Assembly: GCF_023806625.1 (NCBI RefSeq)
Contig: NZ_JAMTDX010000056.1
Coordinates: 1-64,000 of the forward strand
Reading direction: 5' to 3'
Length of the DNA stretch: 64,000 nucleotides
From: Accumulibacter sp.
GTDB lineage: Bacteria > Pseudomonadota > Gammaproteobacteria > Burkholderiales > Rhodocyclaceae
Position 1 is the first letter of the stretch, and the number at the start of each line of letters is the position of its first letter. Positions 1-10,306 of the stretch are shown here, piece after piece. Made by a program: the position numbers and the translations under genes. The notes beneath the pieces were generated by a model. That model was not told the origin of the DNA. It was given only the letters and a program-made list of their open reading frames with translations, and ran no database searches.

Positions 1-511
1 TCTTGAGCTCGATCACCACCCAGGGCAGGCCATTGACGAAGCCCACCAGATCGGGCCGGCAGGTGTAAAGGCTGCCCACCACGCTGAACTGACTGACCAG
101 CAGGAAGTCGTTGCGCTCCGGCTGCGCCCAATCCACCACCCGCAGCCGCTCGGTCCGCTGTCCACCATCACGGCCGCCATGCTCGCGGTCGGGGATGGAC
201 ACCGGGATGCCATCCTTGAGCAGTCGGTAGATCTCGCGGTTGGCGGCCTCCACGCTCATGGCCGAGCGGTCGCGGGCGAGATCGTCGATGGCGGTCTGGA
301 TCGCCTCGGGCGGCAGGCCGGGGTTGAGGGTGATGAGCGCGGCGCGCAGGCGGTCTGTCAGCACCACCTCGCCCTTGGTTTCACGGCCGAGCGTCCCGCC
401 GGGGCCGAAGGTCTCTTCCATCGCCGACACCGTCTGCCAACCCAGCGCCGCAAACAGCCCGATGGCGGGCTGCTCGACGAGCTGGTCTTCGGTGTAGGCG
501 TGCGGGCTCAT
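1..511 (-). CDS. hsdR: Type I restriction endonuclease subunit R, N-terminal part (cut by window edge)
   Basis: The first 170 residues of an HsdR motor/nuclease subunit are visible; the rest lies beyond position 1. The protein starts MSPHAYTEDQLVEQ, then has the HSDR_N layout: the acidic catalytic residue in RPDLVGFVNG, followed by VVIELK, the E-x-K of the PD-(D/E)XK nuclease, right at the edge. In the family this subunit cleaves DNA after ATP-driven translocation with HsdM and HsdS. The ATG overlaps the stop of an upstream yhcG-like 3' end in an ATGA arrangement, so translation is probably coupled. Identification is firm; whether the gene is intact cannot be seen. Confidence 0.9.
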   Translation of the reverse strand, partial: MSPHAYTEDQLVEQPAIGLFAALGWQTVSAMEETFGPGGTLGRETKGEVVLTDRLRAALITLNPGLPPEAIQTAIDDLARDRSAMSVEAANREIYRLLKDGIPVSIPDREHGGRDGGQRTERLRVVDWAQPERNDFLLVSQFSVVGSLYTCRPDLVGFVNGLPWVVIELK

Positions 512-512
512 G
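455..512. repeat. 58-bp direct repeat, copy 1 (hsdR start)
   Basis: This stretch, the start of the hsdR reading frame, recurs at 773-830 in the same orientation with two mismatches. The copy here continues into real hsdR; the other does not. It marks a local duplication. Confidence 0.85.
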
Positions 513-600
513 TTTCACCTTCTCCCGCCTCGTCCGCCAGCGCCCGCTCGATCTGCTCGATGCTGGGCAGGCTGGTTTGCAGCTCGGCAGGAAAAAGTGC
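508..600 (-). pseudogene. 3' remnant of a second yhcG-like nuclease gene
   Basis: Read on the minus strand, the codons just before hsdR give FPAELQTSLPSIEQIERAL followed by about ten residues and a TGA overlapping the hsdR ATG. This matches the C-terminal end of the complete YhcG protein at 826-1854 (LPKELKGQLPPPEEIAALL) in spacing and character, but no body of the gene lies upstream; the similarity stops near a hairpin at 593-619. I read it as the tail of an older yhcG allele left when the present copy was inserted. Assignment rests on about 20 aligned residues. Confidence 0.5.
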
Positions 601-619
601 CGCAGCCTGTGGCACTTTT
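593..619. repeat. Hairpin at the yhcG remnant boundary
   Basis: Perfect 9-bp inverted repeat (AAAAGTGCC / GGCACTTTT) with a 9-nt loop, exactly where similarity to yhcG ends. It could be a terminator-like hairpin or the end of a small inserted element. The next 150 bases up to the second 58-bp repeat have no recognisable gene. Confidence 0.45.
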
Positions 620-772
620 GCGTCGAAAAAATTCCTTCCGATCCGACATCTCGTTATGCCGGTCACGGGTCAGGCGCGGGATCACCGCCGCAGCCCCAAT
701 AGTCCAACAGGCTGTTAAACAAATCGGCGAATGGTGCAAGCGCCCCTTGCACAAAGGCCCCCATTGGAAGCA

Positions 773-830
773 CAGCCCGATGGCGGGCTGCTCGACGAGC
801 TGGTCTTCGGTATAGGCGTGGGGGCTCATG
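773..830. repeat. 58-bp direct repeat, copy 2 (orphan hsdR start)
   Basis: Second copy of the hsdR start. It lies at the 3' end of the complete yhcG gene, again with the ATGA overlap (ATG at 829-827, yhcG TGA at 828-826), but after about 19 codons the frame runs into unrelated sequence. It is a truncated duplicate of the hsdR beginning. Confidence 0.85.
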
Positions 831-1846
831 GCTCCAGCCCTTCCAGCAACGCCGCGATCTCCTCGGGTGGTGGTAGTTGCCCTTTCAGTTCCTTGGGCAG
901 TGTTCGGGTGATCTCGTAGGTCGCCACGCCGATGGGCTTGTTGGCATCGTGCAAGGCATACTCGACGATGGTGCGGCTTCTCTCCTTGCAGAGGATGATG
1001 CCGATGGACGGGTTCTGATCCTCCTGCCGCACCTGCCGATCCAGCGCCGCCAGATAGAACTGCACCTTGCCCACGAACTCGGGTTGAAACTCGCCCACTT
1101 TCAGCTCGATGGCCACCAGACAGCGCAGCCGCCGGTTGAACAGCAGCAGGTCCACGAAAAATTCCCGACCGTCCACCTCCAGCCGATATTGGCTGCCCAT
1201 GAAAGCAAACAGGCCACCCATGGCCCACAGGAACTCCTCGACCTTGGCGATCAGCGCCCGCTCCAGCTCCCGTTCACTGTGTTCTTCGGCCAGCTCCAGA
1301 AAATCGAAGGTGTATTCGTCCTTCACGGCGAGCTTCGCCTGTGCCCGTTGCGCGGGCGTCAGGGTCTGGTCGAAATTGGTCTGCCCCAGCAGGGACTTCT
1401 CGTAGCTCTGGTTCTCGATCTGGTGGATCAGCACATTCTTTGACCAGCCGAACTTGCGGGTCATGCGCAGGTAGAACTCCCGCTCCAGGGGGTCTTTGCA
1501 CTTGCTCATGATGGCCAGGTTGTGCGCCCAGGCGACTTCTCGCACCAGTGGTGCGAGTTTTTCATGCTCCCGGTACAGTTCAAAGAAAGCCTTCATCCTC
1601 CAGAGATTGGAGGCCGAGAATCCCCCGACCGCGGGGAACTCGCGCCGCAGGTCAGTGGAGAGTTTCTCAACAACGGACTTGCCCCAAGTCTCTCCGACCT
1701 GCCGCTCCACGATCATCCGGCCCAGGTCCCAATACAGCCCGACCAGCTCGGTGTTGACCGCCTTGAGGGCGGCATACTGGGCGGAACGGATGCACTCCTT
1801 CACCTCGGCAAGGAGTTGGGCGTAATCGGGGGGCAGCGGGGTGAGC

Positions 1847-1854
<8 letters not shown>
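826..1854 (-). CDS. YhcG/DUF1016 family PD-(D/E)XK nuclease
   Basis: 342-residue protein with the two-part DUF1016 layout: an N-terminal helical domain (about 1-170, with the conserved stretch VGLYWDLGRMIVERQ) and a C-terminal nuclease domain. The catalytic residues are visible as the D in EFFVDLLLF and E-x-K in VAIELKVGEF (roughly residues 225-250). Family members are predicted nucleases often found beside type I restriction genes; an accessory role here is inferred. The ATG at 1854 is chosen because it overlaps the hsdS end by 8 bases and gives the usual family start. The stop overlaps an orphan hsdR start, so it probably once sat directly before hsdR. Confidence 0.85.
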
Positions 1855-3112
<1,258 letters not shown>

Positions 3113-3115
3113 CGC

Positions 3116-3186
3116 TCACCCCTCCAAAATCCCCGCCACATTGGCAGCGATGGTCTGCTCCAGCGTCCGCGCCTGGGCGTTGAGGG
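3116..3186 (-). pseudogene. hsdM: Detached last codons of hsdM
   Basis: On the minus strand this gives QARTLEQTIAANVAGILEG and a stop, the natural C-terminus of the HsdM frame that stops at the other side of the insertion sequence. Joining the two sides after removing one 9-bp target copy restores a continuous reading frame. Confidence 0.85.
3178..3186. repeat. Target-site duplication, left copy
   Basis: 9-bp sequence cgttgaggg flanking the insertion sequence; the same bases occur at 4596-4604. A 9-bp duplication is typical of the IS50/Tn5 branch of the IS4 family. Confidence 0.9.
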
Positions 3187-4595
3187 CATATCCTTATACA
3201 CAACTCACCCTGGAGCCGCCTCACGCATGAACTGGAGACCGATGACGCAGTCCATGACGCGCTGCAACCCGATCCAGATCGTTTTGACGCCCGGCTCGCC
3301 GTCGCCTTTGCGCGCCAGGAAACCGCCGAGCATGGCCACCAATCGCAGGACCTGGTTGAGAGTTGGTGGGTCAGCCGGAGGCTTCTTCTTGTTGAGGAGA
3401 TAGGCGGCATGCCATTCATCTTGGTCGAAGAACAAGTCGGCGGGCAAGTCTGGGCAGGTCCGGCCGAATCGCATCAGCATCGCGATGCGCCAGGAAACGA
3501 TCAGGTACAGCGCGATGGCGCGTTGCAGGCCGTCGATCGTCCGCAATTGCAGGGACTCGATCCGGCAGCCGTTCTTGACGATGTGGAAGAGGATCTCGAT
3601 CTCCCAGCGCGCGCGATACCAGTCAATCAGTTCCGCCACCTCGGCGAGCGTCTCGGCGGTGCGATTGGTCAGCAGGCGCCACTCAACCGGGGTGCTACCG
3701 GCAGGGGGATCGATCTCCTTGGCCACCACGCAGGTGGCTCGGATCGTTTTGTTCTTGCCATGCGGAAGATCGACGACGCGCGCCCAAAGCTGCTGGCGCA
3801 CCACGCGAGATTTCTGGCCATGTCTCGCCGGCAAGGTGAAAGAGATTCCGCCGAGTTCCTCACCAGACGTCACCGTTTGCCACAGCTTTTGACCGTCTGG
3901 CAGCGCTCGATCGTGCTGGGCACGCAGCAGCCAATCGGCCGGGGTCTCCAATTCGCCGGCACGGGCCATCAGTTCGATCATGTCCGACTCGCGGTCGGCC
4001 ACGTAGACCAGCCGGGTGTCCGGCAACTCCACCGCCAGTTCGGCCACCCGCTCATAGCCCTCGACCCAGCGCGTGCTCTCTTTGATCCCCGGGCGTTGCC
4101 CGTTGGCGTCTTTCGGATCACGCGCCCACATCCACGCATCCAGAACCCCCAAGGGCTCGCGATCCGTGCTGACGGCGTACGTCGGATGCACGTACAGACC
4201 GCGCTGAGCTTCATAGCTCAAGGGGCCCAAGCCGTCGATGCTTTGCCCGTTGAAGTCCAGTTCGGTCGTGTCCTGCAACATCAGCACGACCTTGTGGCAG
4301 GCGATCCGCGTCCGAGAGCACGACCAATGAGGTCTCAGGATGCCCTCCCACGTGACCTCATCATTGTCCAGGAAGCGGTAGGCCGCGATCGTCTCCGACC
4401 AGCCAGAGCACGCCGACGGGATACTCGCCGTCGGTCTGGCAGACAGCGTGTCCAACAACGCGATCGCTCGCTTGTTCAGTCTTCGGTCCCCCAGATCAAC
4501 TTCCTTCAGTTCCTCCGCAGCCCAGCCCATCCTGCCACCTTCTCAAAAAAATCGGCAGCTTACAGGGAGATCCTGAAGTTGTGTATAAGGATATG
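3187..4595 (-). mobile_element. IS4-family (IS50-like) insertion sequence, complete
   Basis: 1409-bp element bounded by perfect 19-bp terminal inverted repeats (3187-3205 and 4577-4595, outer end catatccttatacacaact) and 9-bp target duplications. It has one transposase gene. The 19-bp ends and 9-bp duplication match IS50. It lies in the last codons of hsdM. Perfect ends, perfect target duplications and an open transposase indicate a recent insertion. Confidence 0.93.
3205..4530 (-). CDS. IS4-family transposase (Tn5/IS50-like)
   Basis: 441 residues. The N-terminus (MGWAAEELKEVDLGDRRLNKR) matches the Tn5-type DNA-binding domain. The DDE residues appear as D in LQDTTELDF (about 96), D in VYVADRESDM (about 175), and E in the Y-(2)-R-(3)-E-(6)-K signature of DWYRARWEIEILFHIVKNG (about 310). 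These catalyse cut-and-paste transposition. No frameshift or stop interrupts the frame, so the enzyme may be active. The stop codon begins on the last base of the right-reading inverted repeat. Confidence 0.93.
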   Translation of the reverse strand: MGWAAEELKEVDLGDRRLNKRAIALLDTLSARPTASIPSACSGWSETIAAYRFLDNDEVTWEGILRPHWSCSRTRIACHKVVLMLQDTTELDFNGQSIDGLGPLSYEAQRGLYVHPTYAVSTDREPLGVLDAWMWARDPKDANGQRPGIKESTRWVEGYERVAELAVELPDTRLVYVADRESDMIELMARAGELETPADWLLRAQHDRALPDGQKLWQTVTSGEELGGISFTLPARHGQKSRVVRQQLWARVVDLPHGKNKTIRATCVVAKEIDPPAGSTPVEWRLLTNRTAETLAEVAELIDWYRARWEIEILFHIVKNGCRIESLQLRTIDGLQRAIALYLIVSWRIAMLMRFGRTCPDLPADLFFDQDEWHAAYLLNKKKPPADPPTLNQVLRLVAMLGGFLARKGDGEPGVKTIWIGLQRVMDCVIGLQFMREAAPG

Positions 4596-6153
4596 CGTTG
4601 AGGGTTTCCAGTTCTTCGTTGAGCGCCTCCAGCTGCGCCTTGAAGTCCTCGTCGCTCACCTCCTCGCCCGGGGCCACGCCCACGTAGCGGCCGGGGTTGA
4701 GCGACCAGCCTTGCGCCTCGATCTCTGCAAGCGTCGCCGCCTTGCACAGGCCGGGGATGTCGGCGTAGGCGGGCTGCTTGCCGAACACCTCCGCGAGCCT
4801 GGCCGCCGTCTCCTCGCCGCCCACGGTCAGGTCGGGCGCCTCGCCGCGATAGAGCCGCACCAGGTTGGCGATGAAGCCGATCTGCGCGGGCGTCCAGTCG
4901 CGGTGGGCGCGGTCCACCTGCCGGTAGATGTGGCGGGCGTCGATGAACAGCACCGTGTCGGCGCGGTTGGTCTTGCCCTTGCCCCGGTCGAGGAACCACA
5001 GCGTGCAGGGCAGCGTCACCGTGTAGAACATGTTGGGGCCGACGGCCACCATCACATCCACCGCCCGCGCCTCGATCAGCTTCTGCCGCAGCTCCTGCTC
5101 GGATGAGCGGGCGTCGGAGGCCGAGTTGGCCATGACGAAGCCGGCTCGGCCACGGGCCGAGAGCGCCGAGTAGAAGAGCTGGATCCAGAGGTAGTTGGCG
5201 TTGTCGGTGCGCGGCAGGCCGAAGGGGAAGCGGCGGCCCGCGCCGACCATGTCCTTGAGCCGCTCCTTGTCCACCGCGTTCACGTTGAAGGGCGGATTGG
5301 CGAGCACGAAGTCGAACTGGCCCGTGGCCGCGTGCGGGTCGTCGTAGTAGCTGTTGACGTTGCCGCCGTGGCGGATGTCGCCTTCCAGCCCGTGCACCGC
5401 GAGGTTGAGGCGGGCGAGGCGCCCGGTCTCGTCGGTCTTCTCCACGCCGCAGATGGCGAGTTCAGCCGCCGGGTTCTTGTGGTGCTCGGCCACGAAGCCG
5501 GCCGACTGCACGAACATGCCGCCCGAGCCGCAGGCCGGGTCGAGGATGCGGCCGTGGAAGGGCTCGATCACCTGGGCGAGCAACTGCACGATGCTGGCGG
5601 GGGTGTAGAACTCGCCGCCGCCCTGGCCCTCGCTCATGGCGAACTCGCCGAGGAAGTATTCGTAGATGCGGCCGAAGGCGTCGAAGTCGAGCGTGGCCGG
5701 GATCTCGGAGATCTTCTTCAAGAGCTCCTTGAGCAGGGTGCCGGTGAAGAGGTTGAAGGTCTTGGGCAGCACGCCGGCGAGCTGCGGGTTGTGCTTCTCG
5801 ACCTCGCGCATGGCGGCGTTGACCTTGCCGCCGATGTCGGCCGCCTCGGGCAGCGTCAGCAGGTAGTCGAAGCGCGCCTCGGGGGCGAGGTAGAGCACGT
5901 TGTCGGCGTGGTAGGCGGCGGGTTCATCCACGCGGCTGCCCCGGCGGGACGAAGCGCCGGCCTTCTCCAGCTTCGCCCGCTGGGCGGCAAAGCGCACCTC
6001 GGCGAAACGCAGAAAGATCAGGCCGAGGATGGGGCCGGAGTATTCCTGAGCCTTGAGGCCGGAGTTGGCGCGGAACTGGTCGGCGGCATCCCAGAGTCGC
6101 TTTTCGAGCGACACGGAGCCGGCGTCTTTCTCAGTCGGGGCGATCCAGCGCAA
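4543..6153 (-). CDS. hsdM: Type I restriction-modification methyltransferase subunit M, C-terminus replaced by IS sequence
   Basis: 536 residues from a TTG start at 6153 ([10 protein letters not shown]), chosen because GAGGAG lies about 8 bases upstream and this is where HsdM proteins usually begin; codons further upstream run into a dispersed repeat. The N-terminal HsdM domain is followed by the SAM-binding motif DPACGSGG (about 205-212) and catalytic NPPF (about 286-289) of N6-adenine methylases. The natural last 19 residues are lost: after ETLNA the frame enters the insertion sequence and ends with 16 foreign residues ([16 protein letters not shown]). The catalytic core is whole, so activity may survive, but the lost tail could affect contact with HsdS. 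Confidence 0.9.
   Translation of the reverse strand: MRWIAPTEKDAGSVSLEKRLWDAADQFRANSGLKAQEYSGPILGLIFLRFAEVRFAAQRAKLEKAGASSRRGSRVDEPAAYHADNVLYLAPEARFDYLLTLPEAADIGGKVNAAMREVEKHNPQLAGVLPKTFNLFTGTLLKELLKKISEIPATLDFDAFGRIYEYFLGEFAMSEGQGGGEFYTPASIVQLLAQVIEPFHGRILDPACGSGGMFVQSAGFVAEHHKNPAAELAICGVEKTDETGRLARLNLAVHGLEGDIRHGGNVNSYYDDPHAATGQFDFVLANPPFNVNAVDKERLKDMVGAGRRFPFGLPRTDNANYLWIQLFYSALSARGRAGFVMANSASDARSSEQELRQKLIEARAVDVMVAVGPNMFYTVTLPCTLWFLDRGKGKTNRADTVLFIDARHIYRQVDRAHRDWTPAQIGFIANLVRLYRGEAPDLTVGGEETAARLAEVFGKQPAYADIPGLCKAATLAEIEAQGWSLNPGRYVGVAPGEEVSDEDFKAQLEALNEELETLNAYPYTQLQDLPVSCRFF
4596..4604. repeat. Target-site duplication, right copy
   Basis: Same 9 bases (cgttgaggg) as at 3178-3186, directly outside the insertion sequence's other end. 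Confidence 0.9.
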
Positions 6154-6190
6154 GTATGCGTCTCCTCGGTTCTCTGGCGGGCTAACTATC

Positions 6191-6264
6191 GGATATGCCT
6201 CGTCGTTCGCTCGTTCGCGCCGGGCATCTCGGCCTGCTCGCGACGATTTCTTCACAACCTCTCG
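6191..6264. repeat. Dispersed repeat A, copy 1
   Basis: About 75 bp with core ctcggcctgctcgcgacgat followed by ttcttcacaacctctc. Close copies lie at 27323-27398 (same orientation) and 50686-50760 (opposite orientation, core only). This copy lies immediately upstream of hsdM. All three read without a stop in one frame through LLATISSQ-like residues, so the source may have been coding. Confidence 0.75.
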
Positions 6265-6697
6265 GCTGAGTTGCCCACTCGCGCGGTTCGCGTCGTTCGG
6301 GTGGCCGATCGGGTCGTTGACTCGCTGCGCGCACTCGCCTGCCCGCAACGCCTGGCTGACCACTCACGGTCGGTTACCCGAGATTCTACCCGCCCCGGCC
6401 CGGGGGTGAGCATGCCGCCGCGACCGGCTTGACAGGAACGCGTGCCGGCGGCCAGACTCGCAGACGACCACCATCGGCGCCACCAGGACAACCGGGATAT
6501 GGTCGCAGGGTCTTCCAAGAGCGCGCCAATTGATGCGAAGATGCGCGTCAGCGCCAGCGCTTCCGGGCTTTACGCCCCGAATGCCGCCGGGCAGGACCTT
6601 CGACATCCGTGCCGACCTTTGCCCATAGTTCATGAAAGTCGCCTCCTGCCCAATCCTGTCGAACAGCCCACGGGAGCCTCGTCGTGACGGCTGACCG
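6265..6697. other. Intergenic region without a recognisable gene
   Basis: Between the restriction locus and the glycogen cluster. Short open frames exist on both strands but none has a credible start, family resemblance or conserved composition. Confidence 0.5.
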
Positions 6698-6783
6698 GCA
6701 TCGCGTTCCGAGCCATCCCGGAACGACGCAAGGCGATGACCGTTCCGTCACCCCCGACCCCTGTCCCGCAAGCGGGCGACGGG
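6698..6783. repeat. Dispersed repeat B, copy 1
   Basis: About 85 bp sharing gatgaccgttcc, then ccgacccct and tcccg, with 51317-51401 (opposite strand). Read in one frame both copies give similar peptides (AMTVPSPPTPVP here, AMTVPPPPTPLP there). It overlaps the possible 5' extension of glk. Confidence 0.6.
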
Positions 6784-6848
6784 AGGTTGGTGACTCGCCA
6801 GACGACTTCGACGAGAAAGCCGGCCGGCCAGCGGCCGCCCGGTCGGGC

Positions 6849-7811
6849 TTGCGCGCGAGGCTGGTCGCCGACATCGGCGGGACGAGCGCCCGTTTCGCGC
6901 TGCTCGACGACGCGGGGCTGCCCGCACAGGTCCGTGTCCTCGCGGTCGCCGACCATCCGGGGCCAGCCGAAGCGATCGACGCGTACCTCGCGGCGATCGA
7001 CGCTCCAGGGGACCTCGGCGAAGCGGCAATCGCCCTCGCCTGCCCGGTGCATCAGCCGGTCGTGCGCCTGACCAACGGCGATTGGGAGTTCTCGCGTGAG
7101 TCGCTGCAGGCGCGGCTCGGACTGCAGCGCCTGCTGCTGCTCAACGACTTCAGCGCGCTGGCGCTCTCGTTGCCGCATCTCGGCGCTGCCGACCTGCACC
7201 AGGTCGGCAGCGGGACGGCCGTCCACCGCGCCCCGAAGGCCGTCCTCGGTCCGGGCACCGGCCTCGGCGTCTCGGCGATCGTCTTCGACCGCGGCCGCTG
7301 GCTGGCGCTCGCCGGCGAAGGGGGACACTGTTCGCTCGCTCCGGCCGATCAGCGCGAGGCGGCGATCCTCGGGCTCGCCTGGCGCGAACTCAGCCACGTC
7401 TCGGCCGAGCGGCTGCTCTCCGGTAGCGGCCTGCCGCTGCTCAATCGGCTCGTCGGCGCAGTCGACGGCCGCCGCGCCGAAGATCTCACGCCTGCCGCGA
7501 TCGTCGCGCGCGCCGTCTCGGGCGACGACGTGCAGTGCCGGGCGGTGGTCGAGACCTTTTGCGCGATGCTCGGCTCGCTGGCCGGAAATCTTGCGCTGAC
7601 GATCGGCGCCCGCGGCGGTGTCTATGTCGGCGGTGGTATCATTCCACGACTCGGCGAGCTTTTCGAGCGGTCCGCTTTTCGCGCGCGCTTCGAAGCCAAG
7701 GGGCGGTTCGCCACCTACCTCGCCGCGATTCCGACCTTTGTAATGCTTGCTCCCACACCCGCCCTGCTCGGCGCCGCCCATGCCCTGACCGGGGGCGAGG
7801 ACTGTCCATGA
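6849..7811 (+). CDS. glk: Glucokinase
   Basis: Phosphorylates glucose with ATP to glucose 6-phosphate. The ATP-binding phosphate-1 motif VADIGGTSARFALLDD opens the protein, LLLLNDFSALALSLP holds the catalytic Asp, GPGTGLGVSAI the adenosine loop, and GEGGHCSLAP follows; YVGGGI is near the C-terminus. From the TTG at 6849 it is 320 residues, the normal Glk length. The frame is open back to a GTG at 6684 with a passable GGAG site, adding 55 residues, but that extension lies largely over a dispersed repeat and resembles nothing in Glk, so I prefer the shorter form; the TTG lacks a good ribosome site. First gene of the glk-glgP-glgB-glgX cluster. Confidence 0.9.
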   Translation: MRARLVADIGGTSARFALLDDAGLPAQVRVLAVADHPGPAEAIDAYLAAIDAPGDLGEAAIALACPVHQPVVRLTNGDWEFSRESLQARLGLQRLLLLNDFSALALSLPHLGAADLHQVGSGTAVHRAPKAVLGPGTGLGVSAIVFDRGRWLALAGEGGHCSLAPADQREAAILGLAWRELSHVSAERLLSGSGLPLLNRLVGAVDGRRAEDLTPAAIVARAVSGDDVQCRAVVETFCAMLGSLAGNLALTIGARGGVYVGGGIIPRLGELFERSAFRARFEAKGRFATYLAAIPTFVMLAPTPALLGAAHALTGGEDCP

Positions 7812-7839
7812 CCTCTCTTTCTGCTGGAGTACCCGCCTG

Positions 7840-10287
7840 ATGACCGATTTCGCCCACTGCCCCTCCGACAGCGAACAACTGCGCTCCGAAATCCTGCACA
7901 AGATGTTAGGCACCGTCGCTGCCGAGCCGTCACGGGCAACCAAGGCGGATCTCTACCAGTCGCTGTCGCAGGTGGCCCGCGAACGGCTTGCGCTGCGCTG
8001 GGTCGAAACGCAGAACGACGACCGGGCCAACCACGCGCGGCGCGTCTATTATCTGTCGATGGAATTCCTGATCGGCCGGGCGATGAACAACGCGCTTTCG
8101 GCCCTCGGTCTGCGCGAGACGGCCGAAGCCGCTTTCGGCGAACCGGGTCCGTCGCTCGACGAAGTGATCGAGTGCGAGCCCGACGCGGCGCTCGGCAACG
8201 GCGGCCTCGGCCGGCTGGCCGCCTGCTTCCTCGACTCGATGGCCACGCTCGGCATTCCGTCGTGGGGCTACGGTGTGCGCTACGAGTACGGAATGTTCGC
8301 CCAGTCGATCGTCAATGGCTGCCAGGTCGAAAAGCCCGAAGCGTGGGTGCAGGACCGCTCGCCGTGGGAGTTCCCGCGCGCCAACAAGCACCATACGGTG
8401 CGCTTCGGGGGCACCTGCGAACACCACGGCGAGTGGGCCGAATGGCACGCCGCCGACTCGGTCGAAGCCAAGGCCTTCGACTACGTGATCCCGGGTCACG
8501 GCACCGAGCGGGTCAGCACGCTGCGCCTGTGGAAGGCGGCGGCACCGGCGGAGATCGACCTCGGCGCGTTCAACACCGGCGACTATCAGCGCGCCGCCGA
8601 GTTCAAGAACCGCTTCGAGAACATCTCCTGGGTGCTCTACCCCAACGACAGCACCTCGGCCGGACGCGAACTGCGCCTGCGCCAGGAGTACTTCTTCGTC
8701 TCGGCTTCGCTGCAGGACATCCTCGAGCGCCACGAGTCGGAGTACGGAACCTTCACCAACCTCGCCGAGAAGATCGCCATCCACCTCAACGACACGCATC
8801 CGGCGATCGGCGTCGCCGAGCTGATGCGCCTGCTCGTCGACGAGCACGGAATGGCCTGGGCCGACGCCTGGGACCAGTGCCGGCGGATCTTCTCCTACAC
8901 CAACCACACGCTGATGCCCGAGGCGCTCGAGACGTGGAAGGTGACCCTGATCCAGCGCGTGCTGCCGCGGCACATCCTGATCATCTACCGGATCAACCAG
9001 GAATTCATCGACGAGGTCCTCCGCGTCTATCCGGGGGATATGGATCTGGTCCGCCGCGTCTCGCTGATCGACGACGGCAACGGCCACGACAAGGACAAGC
9101 GCGTGCGCATGGCGCACCTGTGCATCGTCGGCAGCCACCGCGTCAACGGCGTTTCCCAGCTGCACTCCGACCTGATGGTGCAGACGATCTTCGCCGACTT
9201 CGCTCGCCTCTACCCCGAACGCTTCCACAACAAGACCAACGGGATCACGCCGCGGCGCTGGCTGGCGCAGGCCAACCCGGCTCTTTCGGCGCTGCTCGAC
9301 GAGCGGCTCGGTACCCGTGAATGGCGGCTGCATCTCGACCGGCTCGCGGAGTTGCGACCGAGCGCCGACGACGTCGGCTTCCGTGCCGCTTTCCTGGCCG
9401 CCAAACGTGGCAACAAGCTGCGCCTGGCCAACTACGTCGCCCGCGAGCTGAACATCCGCCTCGACCCGGACAGCCTGTTCGACGTCCAGGTCAAGCGCAT
9501 CCACGAATACAAGCGGCAACTGCTCAACGTGCTGCACGTGATCACCCGCTACAACGCGCTGCTCGACGGCACGGCCGGCGACGTCGCACCGCGCAGCGTG
9601 ATCTTCGCCGGCAAGGCCGCCTCCTCGTACCACATGGCCAAGCAGGTGATCCGCCTGATCCACGACGTCGCGTCGGTGGTGAACAGCGATCCGCGGACGC
9701 GTGATCTGCTGCAGGTGGTATTCATCCCCAACTACGGGGTTTCGGTCGCCGAGCTGATCATGCCGGCAGCCAATCTTTCGGAGCAGATCTCGACCGCCGG
9801 CACCGAGGCTTCGGGCACCGGCAACATGAAGTTGTCGCTGAACGGCGCGCTGACCATCGGCACCGAGGACGGTGCGAACATCGAAATCCGCGACAACGTC
9901 GGCGCCGACAACATCTTCATTTTCGGCAACAATACCGCGCAGGTGAACGCGATCCGGGCGGCCGGCCACCAGCCGATGGATTTCTACAACAACGATCCGG
10001 CGCTCAAGGAGGCGCTCGACCGGATCGACAGCGGCTTCTTCTCGCCGGGCGAACGCCCGCGCTACCACGACATCTTCAACAGCCTGCTGCACTACGGCGA
10101 CCACTACCTGCTGCTCGCCGACTACGCGGACTACGTGGCGACGCAAAAACGCGTCGACGCGCTGTACCTGACGCCCGACGAATGGCAGCGCAAGGCCATC
10201 CTCAACGTCGCGGGCATGGGGCCGTTCTCGGCCGACCGCACGATTCGCGACTACGCCAGCGATACCTGGAACATCAGCACACTCTAA
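7840..10287 (+). CDS. glgP: Glycogen phosphorylase
   Basis: 815 residues, full length for the glycogen/maltodextrin phosphorylases, which release glucose 1-phosphate from alpha-1,4 glucan ends. [15 protein letters not shown] (about 125-140) and [17 protein letters not shown] (about 548-565) are characteristic, and the pyridoxal-phosphate lysine lies in [14 protein letters not shown] (about 652-665). It begins 28 bases after glk with a CTGGAG-like ribosome site and is followed 19 bases later by glgB. In a polyphosphate/glycogen accumulator it would mobilise stored glycogen. MalP is the alternative family name, but the glgB/glgX neighbours favour GlgP. Confidence 0.95.
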   Translation: MTDFAHCPSDSEQLRSEILHKMLGTVAAEPSRATKADLYQSLSQVARERLALRWVETQNDDRANHARRVYYLSMEFLIGRAMNNALSALGLRETAEAAFGEPGPSLDEVIECEPDAALGNGGLGRLAACFLDSMATLGIPSWGYGVRYEYGMFAQSIVNGCQVEKPEAWVQDRSPWEFPRANKHHTVRFGGTCEHHGEWAEWHAADSVEAKAFDYVIPGHGTERVSTLRLWKAAAPAEIDLGAFNTGDYQRAAEFKNRFENISWVLYPNDSTSAGRELRLRQEYFFVSASLQDILERHESEYGTFTNLAEKIAIHLNDTHPAIGVAELMRLLVDEHGMAWADAWDQCRRIFSYTNHTLMPEALETWKVTLIQRVLPRHILIIYRINQEFIDEVLRVYPGDMDLVRRVSLIDDGNGHDKDKRVRMAHLCIVGSHRVNGVSQLHSDLMVQTIFADFARLYPERFHNKTNGITPRRWLAQANPALSALLDERLGTREWRLHLDRLAELRPSADDVGFRAAFLAAKRGNKLRLANYVARELNIRLDPDSLFDVQVKRIHEYKRQLLNVLHVITRYNALLDGTAGDVAPRSVIFAGKAASSYHMAKQVIRLIHDVASVVNSDPRTRDLLQVVFIPNYGVSVAELIMPAANLSEQISTAGTEASGTGNMKLSLNGALTIGTEDGANIEIRDNVGADNIFIFGNNTAQVNAIRAAGHQPMDFYNNDPALKEALDRIDSGFFSPGERPRYHDIFNSLLHYGDHYLLLADYADYVATQKRVDALYLTPDEWQRKAILNVAGMGPFSADRTIRDYASDTWNISTL

Positions 10288-10306
10288 GCATGCGAGGGAG
10301 TTTCAA

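Noticed and set aside
3409-5106. 565-codon frame spanning the IS transposase and hsdM on the + strand
   Set aside because: It crosses the insertion-sequence boundary and is antisense to two well-supported genes.
7930-10146. 738-codon open frame antisense to glgP
   Set aside because: High GC with strong third-position bias creates long antisense frames; the sequence is Val/Asp/Arg/Gly-rich with no domain, and glgP on the other strand is unambiguous.
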